Source of the DNA: Desulfobacteraceae bacterium
GTDB lineage: Bacteria; Desulfobacterota; Desulfobacteria; Desulfobacterales; UBA11574
Reading direction: 5' to 3'
Assembly: GCA_013203195.1 (NCBI GenBank)
Contig: JABMQM010000358.1
Coordinates: forward strand, 1-15,837
Length of the DNA: 15,837 nucleotides
The notes below the pieces were generated by a model. The model saw only the letters and a program-made list of their open reading frames with translations, was not told the DNA's origin and ran no database searches. Below, one piece after another: positions 7,133-14,959 of the stretch; the first letter of the stretch is position 1, and each line of letters starts with the position of its first letter. Both the position numbers and the translations under genes were made by a program.

Positions 7133-7690
7133 ATGATTGAATCGATATTTCAAGATACCAGAGAGAGTATGGAAAAATCAATCGTAGCTTTGAAGAATGA
7201 ATTAAATAGGGTTAGAACGGGTCGCGCCTCCTTGAGTATTCTCGATGATATCCGCGTAGATTACTACGGGACGCTTACACCTTTAGATCAGATGGCATCT
7301 CTTTCTGTTCCTGAAGGCCGGCTGATTACTATCCAACCCTGGGATGTTTCCATAATCAAGGAAATAGAAAAGGCGATTTTGAAATCCGACCTGGGTTTAA
7401 CACCTTCAAATGACGGCAAACTTATTCGTATCTCCATCCCGGTGCTAACAGAGGAGCGCAGGAAACAACTCGTCAAGGTCGTACAAAAAAAAGGCGAAGA
7501 ACACAAGATTGCAGTGCGCAATATAAGGCGTGATTCGAATGATCTGCTGAAAGGTTTGAAAAAGGATAGTGATATTTCGGAAGATGATGCTTTCAGGGCT
7601 CAGGATCAAGTCCAGAAAATAACCGATGAGCACATCAAACGTATGGATGAAATCTGTAAAGAAAAAGAGCAAGAGATCCTTGAATTCTGA
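7133..7690 (+). CDS. frr: ribosome recycling factor
   Basis: Splits post-termination ribosomes together with EF-G. It has 185 residues, exactly the family norm. Domain I is the long helical bundle (1-30 and 105-185), with NRVRTGRASLSILD near 24-37. Domain II is the small beta domain (about 31-104), containing VDYYGTLTPLDQMASLSVPE. The helical DLLKGLKKDSDISEDDAFRAQDQVQKITDEHI stretch completes domain I. The ATG at 7133 has GAGGG at 7121-7125. An in-frame ATG at 7082 would lengthen the protein by 17 residues inside pyrH and is rejected. The end overlaps the start of uppS. Confidence 0.97.
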   Translation: MIESIFQDTRESMEKSIVALKNELNRVRTGRASLSILDDIRVDYYGTLTPLDQMASLSVPEGRLITIQPWDVSIIKEIEKAILKSDLGLTPSNDGKLIRISIPVLTEERRKQLVKVVQKKGEEHKIAVRNIRRDSNDLLKGLKKDSDISEDDAFRAQDQVQKITDEHIKRMDEICKEKEQEILEF

Positions 7691-8423
7691 TCCATTCTCC
7701 TTTAACCACACTGGTCTTGATTCCGCCAAGCTCCCCGTGCATGTCGCCATAATTATGGACGGTAACGGCCGATGGGCCAAAAAGCGTTTGTTAAATCGGG
7801 TTAAAGGACATGAAAAGGGTACGGAGGTCGTTAGAACAATTGTAAGAGCCTGCCGTAAGATCGGAATTTCCTACCTGACCCTCTATGCCTTTTCCACCGA
7901 AAACTGGCAGCGACCAAAATCCGAGATTGCTGCTCTCATGACCATCCTGCAACAATTCCTCAAAACAGAACAAAAAGAGTTGATGGACAACAATATCCGC
8001 TTAAATGCCATCGGGCAGGTCGAGCGTTTGCCCGCAGGTGTAAGGCGCGTCCTGGATAAGACCATGGCGCTGACAAAAGAAAATACTAAGATGTGTCTGA
8101 ATCTGGCATTAAGTTATGGTGGTCGGTCTGAAATCGTTAAAATGGTTAAAGATATTGCAATCAAAGTTAAAAATGGTAATATTGATCCTGATTCAATAAC
8201 AGCCGAGTTGATACCTGAATACCTGTATACCAGAATGATACCTGATCCGGATCTTCTAATTAGAACCAGCGGAGAGATGCGCATCAGCAATTTTCTCCTG
8301 TGGCAGATAGCCTACACGGAAATTCATGTTACCGACACCTTATGGCCCGATTTTGGAAAAGATGAGTTCATTAGAATCCTGGCAGACTATCAGCAGCGTG
8401 AACGCCGGTTCGGTAAAGTCTGA
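7680..8423 (+). CDS. uppS: isoprenyl transferase (undecaprenyl diphosphate synthase, cis-type)
   Basis: Condenses isopentenyl diphosphate units onto farnesyl diphosphate to make the C55 lipid carrier for peptidoglycan and O-antigen. The signature HVAIIMDGNGRWA carries the catalytic aspartate, residue 27 from this start. LYAFSTENWQRP, DLLIRTSGEMRISNFLLWQ, and LWPDF plus the terminal RERRFG complete the family set. The start is uncertain. TTG 7680 gives 247 residues and an 11-base overlap with frr. ATG 7647 and ATG 7626 are in frame but would overlap frr by 44 and 65 bases, and the extra residues are not typical of the family. No option has a clear Shine-Dalgarno, which suggests translation coupled to frr. 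Confidence 0.93.
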   Translation: MNSDPFSFNHTGLDSAKLPVHVAIIMDGNGRWAKKRLLNRVKGHEKGTEVVRTIVRACRKIGISYLTLYAFSTENWQRPKSEIAALMTILQQFLKTEQKELMDNNIRLNAIGQVERLPAGVRRVLDKTMALTKENTKMCLNLALSYGGRSEIVKMVKDIAIKVKNGNIDPDSITAELIPEYLYTRMIPDPDLLIRTSGEMRISNFLLWQIAYTEIHVTDTLWPDFGKDEFIRILADYQQRERRFGKV

Positions 8424-8438
8424 TGGCGTCGTAAAATT

Positions 8439-9248
8439 ATGCATTTAAAACGTTGGATTACAGGTCTTGCCGCTCTTCCATTTCTGTTTTTGCTGATTAG
8501 CAAGGGAGGGGCGTTTCTGTTTGCTGTTGTTATCGTCATCATCTGTATTTTGGCCCTGTGGGAATATTTTCGAATTGTATTTCACGACAGGGACGGAGCG
8601 CCTCAAGGGGCCATACCGGCATTAGGCTATATCGCGGGTTGCGGCATTATCTGGGCGGCATACATTGGCTCATTTGAAATGATTATCGGCCTGATTATCC
8701 TGAATCTTATAGTTTGCGCTCTGATTTCACTGACTAAGTTCAAAACCGATGCAGGTGTATCGGAAGTTATTACCAAACAGGTTCTGGGGATCGTATACAT
8801 ACCCCTTTTTCTGTCATGCCTTATTTTAATCCGCAACGGGGCGGGTGGGGGAACCTGGATTTATTTTTTACTGTTTATTGTCTTTTGCGGTGATGTGGGT
8901 GCATACCATTGCGGGTCTTCTTTTGGACGTCACAAACTGTGTCCCGCCGTAAGCCCGGGGAAAACCATTGAGGGTTCGATCGGCGGGTTGGCGGCCAATC
9001 TGGTTGTTGGAGCACTGTTCAAGCACTTTTTTTTACCGTTACTGCCCTGGGGTTTAAGTCTGCTGTTTTTCATTGCCACAGGAGTTGCAGGACAGGTAGG
9101 GGACCTGTTTGAATCCCAGCTTAAGCGGGTTGGCAATAGAAAAGATTCCGGGGCATTGCTCCCCGGCCACGGGGGTATTTTGGATCGAATCGATGCCTTG
9201 CTGTTTGCCGCTCCGGTTGCATATTGTTTTAAAGCATATATATTCTAA
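8439..9248 (+). CDS. cdsA: phosphatidate cytidylyltransferase
   Basis: Integral inner-membrane enzyme that makes CDP-diacylglycerol from phosphatidic acid and CTP, the branch point for bacterial phospholipids. It has 269 residues with about seven to eight hydrophobic segments, the first two at about 8-40. The complete family signature lies at residues 226-252: SQLKR, then KD, then LPGHGGILDRID. SPGKTIEGSIGG (172-183) is the other conserved block. The ATG at 8439 follows the uppS stop by 15 bases with no good Shine-Dalgarno. The stop codon abuts the dxr ATG directly. Confidence 0.96.
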   Translation: MHLKRWITGLAALPFLFLLISKGGAFLFAVVIVIICILALWEYFRIVFHDRDGAPQGAIPALGYIAGCGIIWAAYIGSFEMIIGLIILNLIVCALISLTKFKTDAGVSEVITKQVLGIVYIPLFLSCLILIRNGAGGGTWIYFLLFIVFCGDVGAYHCGSSFGRHKLCPAVSPGKTIEGSIGGLAANLVVGALFKHFFLPLLPWGLSLLFFIATGVAGQVGDLFESQLKRVGNRKDSGALLPGHGGILDRIDALLFAAPVAYCFKAYIF

Positions 9249-10406
9249 ATGAAAAACCTCTCCATATTAGGGTCTACCGGTTCCATCGGGCGTAATGCTC
9301 TTAAGATTGTTGAAATGTTTCCCGATCGGTTTGCGGTTAAAGCGCTGGCAGCCAAAAAGGATACTGAGCTGCTGGCTCGTCAGATCGAACAGTTTGAACC
9401 GGAAATTGCCGTTGTCTTTGATGAAAGGTGCGCCTTTGAGCTGAAGAGCAAACTACCTGCGACAAGCGGTGTGGAAGTATTGTATGGAAAGGACGGCTAC
9501 ATAGCTGCAGCCGCCCATGATGCCGTTGACATGGTTTTAACCGCAGTGGTGGGTGCGGCCGGATTGATGCCGACCTTGGCTGCCATCGAAGCCGGGAAAA
9601 ATATTGCCCTGGCCAACAAGGAGACTCTTGTGATGGCCGGTGATATCGTTATCAAGAGAGCTGTGGCCAAAGGTGTCCGGATACTTCCCGTTGACAGCGA
9701 GCATAGTGCCATTTTTCAATGTATTGCCGGAAATCGTCCCCAAGATCTGGACCGGATAATCCTGACAGCCTCAGGCGGTCCTTTTTTAAAAAGGCCTGCA
9801 AATGAATTCATTAAAATCGAGCCCGAGGAAGCACTTAATCATCCCACCTGGCAGATGGGCAAAAAAGTGACGATCGATTCGGCCACGCTCATGAATAAGG
9901 GTCTGGAGGTGATTGAGGCCAAATATCTCTTCGGCGTTTCCCAGGACAGGATCGAGGTTTTAATTCATCCTCAGAGCGTTATTCACTCGATGGTGAGCTA
10001 TAAAGATGGGGCGGTAATGGCTCAGCTTGGAATCCCCGATATGAAAGGTGCCATTGCCTATGCCATGTCGTACCCGCAACGGCTCGCGCTGCGGCAGTCG
10101 CTGCCGGATTTTGCCCGGATGGGGGCCTTGACTTTTGAGCCGCCAGATTTAGTAAAATTTCCGTGTCTGGCGCTGGCATATCAGGCCGGCAAAATTGGCG
10201 AGACCCTTCCGGCGGTTTTAAACGCCGCCAATGAAGTAGCGGTGCAGGCCTTTTTAAAACATCGGATATCATTTGTCAAAATACCCGAGATTATCCGGGA
10301 AACCATGGAACGGCATACTGTTGTCAATGATCCGTCCCTTGACGATATCCTTGAAGCCGACCGCTGGGCCAGAGAACAAGCTGAAATGATTATCAGCGAC
10401 AACTAG
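9249..10406 (+). CDS. dxr: 1-deoxy-D-xylulose 5-phosphate reductoisomerase
   Basis: Converts DXP to 2-C-methyl-D-erythritol 4-phosphate with NADPH, the committed step of the MEP isoprenoid pathway that feeds UppS. The NADPH-binding loop GSTGSIG is at residues 8-14. Metal ligands are visible as D149 and E151 in PVDSEHSAIFQ and E220 in SATLMNKGLEVIEA. The substrate-binding SGGPF is at 175-179, HPQS at 240-243, and the flexible-loop region follows. The length of 385 is normal. ATG 9249 begins immediately after the cdsA TAA with no gap. In many relatives rseP follows directly, but here a repeat-filled spacer intervenes. Confidence 0.97.
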   Translation: MKNLSILGSTGSIGRNALKIVEMFPDRFAVKALAAKKDTELLARQIEQFEPEIAVVFDERCAFELKSKLPATSGVEVLYGKDGYIAAAAHDAVDMVLTAVVGAAGLMPTLAAIEAGKNIALANKETLVMAGDIVIKRAVAKGVRILPVDSEHSAIFQCIAGNRPQDLDRIILTASGGPFLKRPANEFIKIEPEEALNHPTWQMGKKVTIDSATLMNKGLEVIEAKYLFGVSQDRIEVLIHPQSVIHSMVSYKDGAVMAQLGIPDMKGAIAYAMSYPQRLALRQSLPDFARMGALTFEPPDLVKFPCLALAYQAGKIGETLPAVLNAANEVAVQAFLKHRISFVKIPEIIRETMERHTVVNDPSLDDILEADRWAREQAEMIISDN

Positions 10407-10457
10407 TAGTCACTTAATTGAAAAATTCGTACATTTTGTGGCAAAAAAAATTATAAT

Positions 10458-10489
10458 CACGAAAACACGAAAGAAGGAAAGCACGAAAT
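10458..10489 (+). repeat. octamer array, left arm (CACGAAAN x4)
   Basis: Four 8-base units lie in strict phase: CACGAAAA, CACGAAAG, AAGGAAAG, CACGAAAT. The 13-mer CGAAAACACGAAA (10460-10472) has a perfect reverse complement at 10626-10638. Confidence 0.75.
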
Positions 10490-10624
10490 TAAAAGATATT
10501 TTAGTTTTAAGGTAATAGTTTGGAATTTAAAAAAGCGGCCGTTTCAACGGCAACCTGAGTTTTACACGGTTAACATCGGATCACCGTTGTAACAAAACTG
10601 ATTTCAAAAGACTAAATGATATGT

Positions 10625-10656
10625 TTTTCGTGTTTTCGAAATTTCGTACTTTCGTG
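10625..10656 (-). repeat. octamer array, right arm, inverted (CACGAAAN x4)
   Basis: Read on the minus strand, four phased 8-base units appear: CACGAAAG, TACGAAAT, TTCGAAAA, CACGAAAA. They are the inverse counterpart of the array at 10458-10489. Confidence 0.75.
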
Positions 10657-10738
10657 ATAAATATTTTAATTTTTTTTTGTGCCTTGGTGCCTTTGTGGCA
10701 AAACATTTTAGTTCTTACATTTAATTTAGAAAAAAATT

Positions 10739-11806
10739 ATGAGCGTTAGCATATTTGCATTAATCGTTGTTTTGGGAGTATTGATATTTTTTCACGAACT
10801 GGGGCATTTCCTGGTTGCCCGCTTGTTCGGAGTCGGGGTGGAGAGGTTTTCCCTTGGCTTTGGTCCCAAACTGGTGGGCAGAACCGTCGGCATTACCGAT
10901 TATCGAATTTCCGCCATTCCCCTCGGCGGTTATGTCAAAATGGTGGGCGAAGAACCCGATGCCGAGATAGACCCGGCCGACATTCCGATTTCTTTTACTC
11001 ACAAGCATGTCTTTAAACGCATTCTAATTGTCGCCGCCGGACCAATGTTCAATATGCTGCTGGCGGTGATAATTTTTTTTGTAATCTTTCAGATTTCGGG
11101 CCTGCTGATTTTAAAACCGGTGATCGGAGAGGTCAAAAAGGAAACCCCGGCCCATAGAGGCGGACTTGAAAAAAACGATCAGATTCTGGCTATTGACGGC
11201 CTGGCCGTTGAAAGCTGGGAAGACATGGCCCGAATTATTACGTCAAGCCGGGGTAAAATACTGACAATATCATTACGTCGCGGGGAATCTGAAAGTACGG
11301 TTAACATTACTCCTGAACTTAAAACATTTAAAAATATTTTTAATGAGGATGCGGATCGCTATGTCATCGGTGTTACTGCTTCCGGAGAGGTCTTTTCTAA
11401 AGATTTGAACCCGCTGCAGGCCCTTTCAGAGGGCGTTATTCAAACCTATAACATTGCCGCTTTAACAATCAAGAGCGTTGTCAAACTGATACAGGGCACG
11501 CTTTCTCCAAAAACACTGGGCGGACCGATCATGATTGCCCAGATGGCCGGTCAGCAGGCCAAGCAAGGGATAACCAGCCTGGCTTTTTTTATGGCATTGA
11601 TCAGCATAAACCTTGCCATACTCAATTTCCTGCCCATACCGGTTTTGGACGGCGGTCATCTGCTCTTCTTTTTTATAGAGGCGATTACCGGACGTCCGGT
11701 GAATATAAAGGTGCGTGAAATCGCCCAGCAGGCGGGGATCTTTGTGTTAATTCTGCTGATGATCTATGTGTTTTATAATGATATTACAAGGGTCTTTTTC
11801 AGCTAA
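10739..11806 (+). CDS. rseP: RIP metalloprotease RseP (site-2 protease)
   Basis: Zinc intramembrane protease. In E. coli it cleaves the anti-sigma factor RseA and clears signal-peptide remnants. The catalytic zinc motif H19-E-L-G-H23 lies in the first membrane segment. GPMFN (101-105) starts the second, around 96-120. A single PDZ domain covers about 125-192 (GEVKKETPAHRGGLEKNDQILAIDG). The third zinc ligand is D304 in NFLPIPVLDGGH, followed by a last membrane segment near 330-350. The length of 355 with one PDZ is shorter than the two-PDZ E. coli enzyme (450) and is usual outside the gammaproteobacteria. No good Shine-Dalgarno precedes the ATG, only an A-rich stretch. The anti-sigma partner is not in the window. 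Confidence 0.95.
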   Translation: MSVSIFALIVVLGVLIFFHELGHFLVARLFGVGVERFSLGFGPKLVGRTVGITDYRISAIPLGGYVKMVGEEPDAEIDPADIPISFTHKHVFKRILIVAAGPMFNMLLAVIIFFVIFQISGLLILKPVIGEVKKETPAHRGGLEKNDQILAIDGLAVESWEDMARIITSSRGKILTISLRRGESESTVNITPELKTFKNIFNEDADRYVIGVTASGEVFSKDLNPLQALSEGVIQTYNIAALTIKSVVKLIQGTLSPKTLGGPIMIAQMAGQQAKQGITSLAFFMALISINLAILNFLPIPVLDGGHLLFFFIEAITGRPVNIKVREIAQQAGIFVLILLMIYVFYNDITRVFFS

Positions 11807-11808
11807 CT

Positions 11809-14805
11809 ATGACGTATCGGCTTGAAATAACATTAAAACCCGAACTGTTTGACGCCGAGGGCGAGGGCGTGCGCCAAAAGGCCAAAAACTACTTTGGGAT
11901 TGAACTTGATCGCGTTCGCACCATTTATGTGGTTACCATTGACGCTGATCTGACGACCGGCCGGCTGCAAACCATACAATCGGAAATATTTACCAACCCC
12001 GTAACCCAGATCTCTTCCTACAGCCCTCTGGATGTTGAATTCGATTGGACCATCTGGGTGGGTTACCGGCCCGGAGTAAGGGACAACCCCGGCAGCACGG
12101 CTATGGAAGCGGTTGCAGATATTCTGGGGACAGCCTTGGGCTCCAATGGAGCAATTTACACCTCCAAACGTTATTGTTTGCAAGGCAAAAGCGTAACCAT
12201 GGAAGACGCCGACAAGATTGCCGGTGAGCTTTTGGCCAATGAGATCATCCAGCAGTGGAAAATTTATGCGGCCGAAGCGTGGGACCCTGCTGAAGGCATC
12301 GGTATTATCATACCCAAAGTGGTTCTCGATCACACACCCACGGTGACGACCATTCCAGTGGACAGCGACGCATCTCTTGCAGCCGTCAGCGATGAGCGTG
12401 GTCTGGCGTTGAATCCGGCTGACATTCCGACCATCAGGGCCTATTTTCTGGACAAGGATGTGCAGGCTCAACGGGAAGCCGCGGGCCTGTCTGATCCCAC
12501 CGATATTGAACTGGAATATATTTCCCAGGCCCGCAGTGATCATTGCAATCACAATACATTTCAAGGATTGTTCCGCTACCGGGATCTGGCCACGGGTGAG
12601 AGCGACATGGTCGACAATCTTTTTAAAACCTGTATCGAAGCCCCGACCTTGGCGCTAAAGAAAAAGAAACCCTGGGTTGTGTCGGTTTTGTGGGACAATG
12701 CCGGCGTCGGGAAATTTAACGACGATCACTGCTATGTTATTACCGGAGAAACCCACAACTCCCCATCCAACATGGAAGCTTACGGCGGAGCTATAACCGG
12801 GATAGTAGGGGTTTACCGCGATCCCTTGGGTACCGGTAAAGGTTCGAAACTGGTAATGGGCGGTTATGGATACTGTGTGGGGCCCAGGGACTATGACGGC
12901 GACCTTGTGCCGCGCCTCCATCCCCGGCGCCTTTTGGACGGCATTATCGAAGGGGTCAGAGACGGCGGCAACAAAAGCGGAATTCCCACAACGTTCGGTC
13001 AGGTTCTTTTTCACCCGGGGTATATGGGGAAATGCCTGGTGTTTGTTACGGCCGTGGGCATTATGCCGGCCTTAATCGACGGCAAACCGGCACATCAAAA
13101 GCGCACAGCGCCCGGGGAACTGGTTATCATGAGCGGCGGGCGGGTCGGTAAAGACGGAATTCACGGTGTGACCGCTTCGTCGGAGACCTTTTCCGAGCAC
13201 ACGCCGGCCGGTCATGTGCAGATCGGCGATCCCTATACCCAGAAAAAAATGCACGATTTTCTGTTAGAGGCCCGGGATGCAGGGCTGATAAGGTTTATAA
13301 CCGACAACGGCGGCGGGGGGCTTTCTTCTTCGGTGGGTGAATCGGCGAGATATTCAGGCGGATGCGAGATCCAGATCGAGAAGGTTCCCTTAAAATATGA
13401 AGGGCTGGATCAGTGGGAGATATGGGTTTCGGAATCCCAGGAGCGCATGACCGTGGCGGTGCTCCCCGAGGATATTGATCGCTTTCTGGAGCTTTCCGGA
13501 CTGCATGCCGTTGAAAGTACGGTTATCGGAGAGTATACGGATTCGGGCAAACTGCATATAACTTACAAAGGTGAGACTTGCGCCCATATCGACATTGATC
13601 TTTTGACTTCAGGTTTTCCTCAGTGGGAGTTTGATGCTCACTGGCTTCCGCCGCAGATGCGGGGCCTGTATGAACCTGTGCTGCAGGCGCCGCCGGATTA
13701 CAGCAAGTTGCTTTTAGATCTTTTGTCGCGTCCCAATATCTGCTCCACCGAATGGATTAGCCGGCAGTACGACCATGAGGTGCAGGGCACAAGCGTTATT
13801 AAACCGCTGGTGGGCGCCGAACGGGACGTAAACAGTGATGCAGCGGTAGTACGTCCGGTATTAGAATCTGAAAAGGGACTGGCCTTTGCCCAGGCGTTGC
13901 TTCCGGCCTACTCAGCCATCGATGCCTATCACATGACGAGCTGTACCATCGATGAAGCGCTACGCAGGCTTATTGCTGTTGGTGGGGATCCGGACCATAT
14001 TGGCGGTGTCGACAATTTTTGCTGGCCGAGTGTACAGTACCATCCCCAAAACAACCCTGACGGCAGATTCAAAGCAGCTCAATTGGTGCGCGCATGCTGG
14101 GCGCTAAGTGATATTTGCCTGGCGTATGAGATACCTCTGCTTTCAGGCAAAGACAGCATGTACGTTGACGGCCACCTACCGGGACGATACGGAGAAACCC
14201 ACAAGGTGTCGGCGCTGGAGACTCTTCAATTCTCGACCACGGGAGTTATCGAGGATGTCAACAAATGCGTGACCATGGACAGCAAAATGCACGGGGATTT
14301 GGTGTATATTCTGGGCGTCACCCGTGATGAACTCGGCGGATCAGAATATTACGAGCATTTGGGCTATGTGGGGCTTAATGTTCCCCGGGTTGCGGCAGAT
14401 GAATTTGCTCCTTTGTACCGGGTCCTTAGCCATGCCATTAAAAAAGAACTGGTCGCTTCCGCCCACGGGATCTATCGGGGCGGACTGGGTGTGCACCTCG
14501 CCATGAAGGCCATGGGGGGCAACCTTGGCATGCAGGTTGATTTGGGTCTTGTACCGGTGGAACAGGTTGACCGTAACGACGTGATCCTGTTTTCGGAATC
14601 AGCCGGTCGCTTGATCGTAACCATTGACCCCCAAAACAGGGAGAATTTTGAAGAGCTTTTCAAAGATCTGGCCTGCGCCTGCATCGGCAGCGTAACTACA
14701 GCAAGCGATTTAATTATCAAAGGGCTTGACGGCAGTATTTTGGTTGACATCTCAGTTGAGGATCTTAAGTCCGCCTGGAAGAAGCCCTTTGGAGACCTGG
14801 TGTAG
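11809..14805 (+). CDS. purL: phosphoribosylformylglycinamidine synthase, PurS-PurS-PurL form without glutaminase domain
   Basis: ATP-dependent synthesis of FGAM from FGAR, the fourth step of purine synthesis. Residues 1-75 and 80-155 each look like a PurS unit: an N-terminal strand (YRLEITLKPELFD; WTIWVGYRPGVRD), then a TNPVTQI or ANEIIQQWKI end. A linker follows, then two PurM-like halves. The first half has DHCNHNTF (244-251), TGETHNSPS (312-320), and GGRVGKDGIHGVT. The second has GGDPDHIGGVDNF, PLLSGKDSMY, and HGIYRGGLGVHLAMKAMGG. The length of 998 falls between short PurL (about 740) and full-length PurL (about 1,300, with fused amidotransferase). No class I glutaminase motif is present, so ammonia must come from a partner, presumably the downstream PurQ. 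It starts 2 bases after rseP with a poor Shine-Dalgarno. Confidence 0.93.
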   Translation: MTYRLEITLKPELFDAEGEGVRQKAKNYFGIELDRVRTIYVVTIDADLTTGRLQTIQSEIFTNPVTQISSYSPLDVEFDWTIWVGYRPGVRDNPGSTAMEAVADILGTALGSNGAIYTSKRYCLQGKSVTMEDADKIAGELLANEIIQQWKIYAAEAWDPAEGIGIIIPKVVLDHTPTVTTIPVDSDASLAAVSDERGLALNPADIPTIRAYFLDKDVQAQREAAGLSDPTDIELEYISQARSDHCNHNTFQGLFRYRDLATGESDMVDNLFKTCIEAPTLALKKKKPWVVSVLWDNAGVGKFNDDHCYVITGETHNSPSNMEAYGGAITGIVGVYRDPLGTGKGSKLVMGGYGYCVGPRDYDGDLVPRLHPRRLLDGIIEGVRDGGNKSGIPTTFGQVLFHPGYMGKCLVFVTAVGIMPALIDGKPAHQKRTAPGELVIMSGGRVGKDGIHGVTASSETFSEHTPAGHVQIGDPYTQKKMHDFLLEARDAGLIRFITDNGGGGLSSSVGESARYSGGCEIQIEKVPLKYEGLDQWEIWVSESQERMTVAVLPEDIDRFLELSGLHAVESTVIGEYTDSGKLHITYKGETCAHIDIDLLTSGFPQWEFDAHWLPPQMRGLYEPVLQAPPDYSKLLLDLLSRPNICSTEWISRQYDHEVQGTSVIKPLVGAERDVNSDAAVVRPVLESEKGLAFAQALLPAYSAIDAYHMTSCTIDEALRRLIAVGGDPDHIGGVDNFCWPSVQYHPQNNPDGRFKAAQLVRACWALSDICLAYEIPLLSGKDSMYVDGHLPGRYGETHKVSALETLQFSTTGVIEDVNKCVTMDSKMHGDLVYILGVTRDELGGSEYYEHLGYVGLNVPRVAADEFAPLYRVLSHAIKKELVASAHGIYRGGLGVHLAMKAMGGNLGMQVDLGLVPVEQVDRNDVILFSESAGRLIVTIDPQNRENFEELFKDLACACIGSVTTASDLIIKGLDGSILVDISVEDLKSAWKKPFGDLV

Positions 14806-14807
14806 CC

Positions 14808-14849
14808 GGGTTACGAGTTGCGGGTTACGAGTTGCAAGTTACGGGTTAC
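14808..14849 (+). repeat. heptamer array, first block (GGGTTAC/GAGTTGC)
   Basis: Six phased 7-base units begin 3 bases after the purL stop: GGGTTAC, GAGTTGC, GGGTTAC, GAGTTGC, AAGTTAC, GGGTTAC. The first 14 bases are repeated exactly at 14822-14835. Confidence 0.9.
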
Positions 14850-14851
14850 AT

Positions 14852-14942
14852 ACTGGTCACTGGTCACTGATAACGGGCCACTGATAATTGATCACTGATA
14901 ACTGATAACTGGTCACCGATAACCGATCCCTAATCACTGGAT
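14852..14942 (+). repeat. heptamer array, second block (ACTGATA/ACTGGTC, 13 units)
   Basis: After AT at 14850-14851, thirteen consecutive 7-base units lie without slippage. ACTGATA occurs four times and ACTGGTC three times. The others are one to four changes away: ACGGGCC, ATTGATC, ACCGATA, ACCGATC, CCTAATC, ACTGGAT. The last unit abuts the purQ start region. Confidence 0.9.
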
Positions 14943-14959
14943 GCTTGATGGAAACTGGT

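Larger units (their letters stand above)
10407..10738. other. 332-base AT-rich gene-free spacer with inverted repeat arrays
   Basis: No coding capacity is visible. In order it holds: the 12-mer TTTGTGGCAAAA (10435-10446); a left octamer array (10458-10489); a short palindrome GCCGTTTCAACGGC (10538-10551); an imperfect hairpin (10558-10599, AGTTTT..CGGT pairing ACCG..AAAACT); a right octamer array in inverse orientation (10625-10656); GTGCCTTG and GTGCCTTT (10679-10694); and the same 12-mer again (10692-10703). The two 12-mers flank the whole structure. A weak TTGTGG/TTACAT pair (10693-10720, 16 bases apart) is the only promoter-like pattern near rseP. Confidence 0.7.

Noticed and set aside
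10739..11806. rseP as truncated because it has one PDZ domain
   Set aside because: One-PDZ forms of about 350 residues are common outside gammaproteobacteria, and both zinc motifs and the final membrane segment are present.
11833..12564. 243-codon open frame on the minus strand
   Set aside because: It lies wholly opposite the PurS-like part of purL, has no recognisable motif, and is explained by the codon pattern of purL.
14808..14942. CRISPR array
   Set aside because: Units are 7 bases with no spacers between them and no cas genes nearby.
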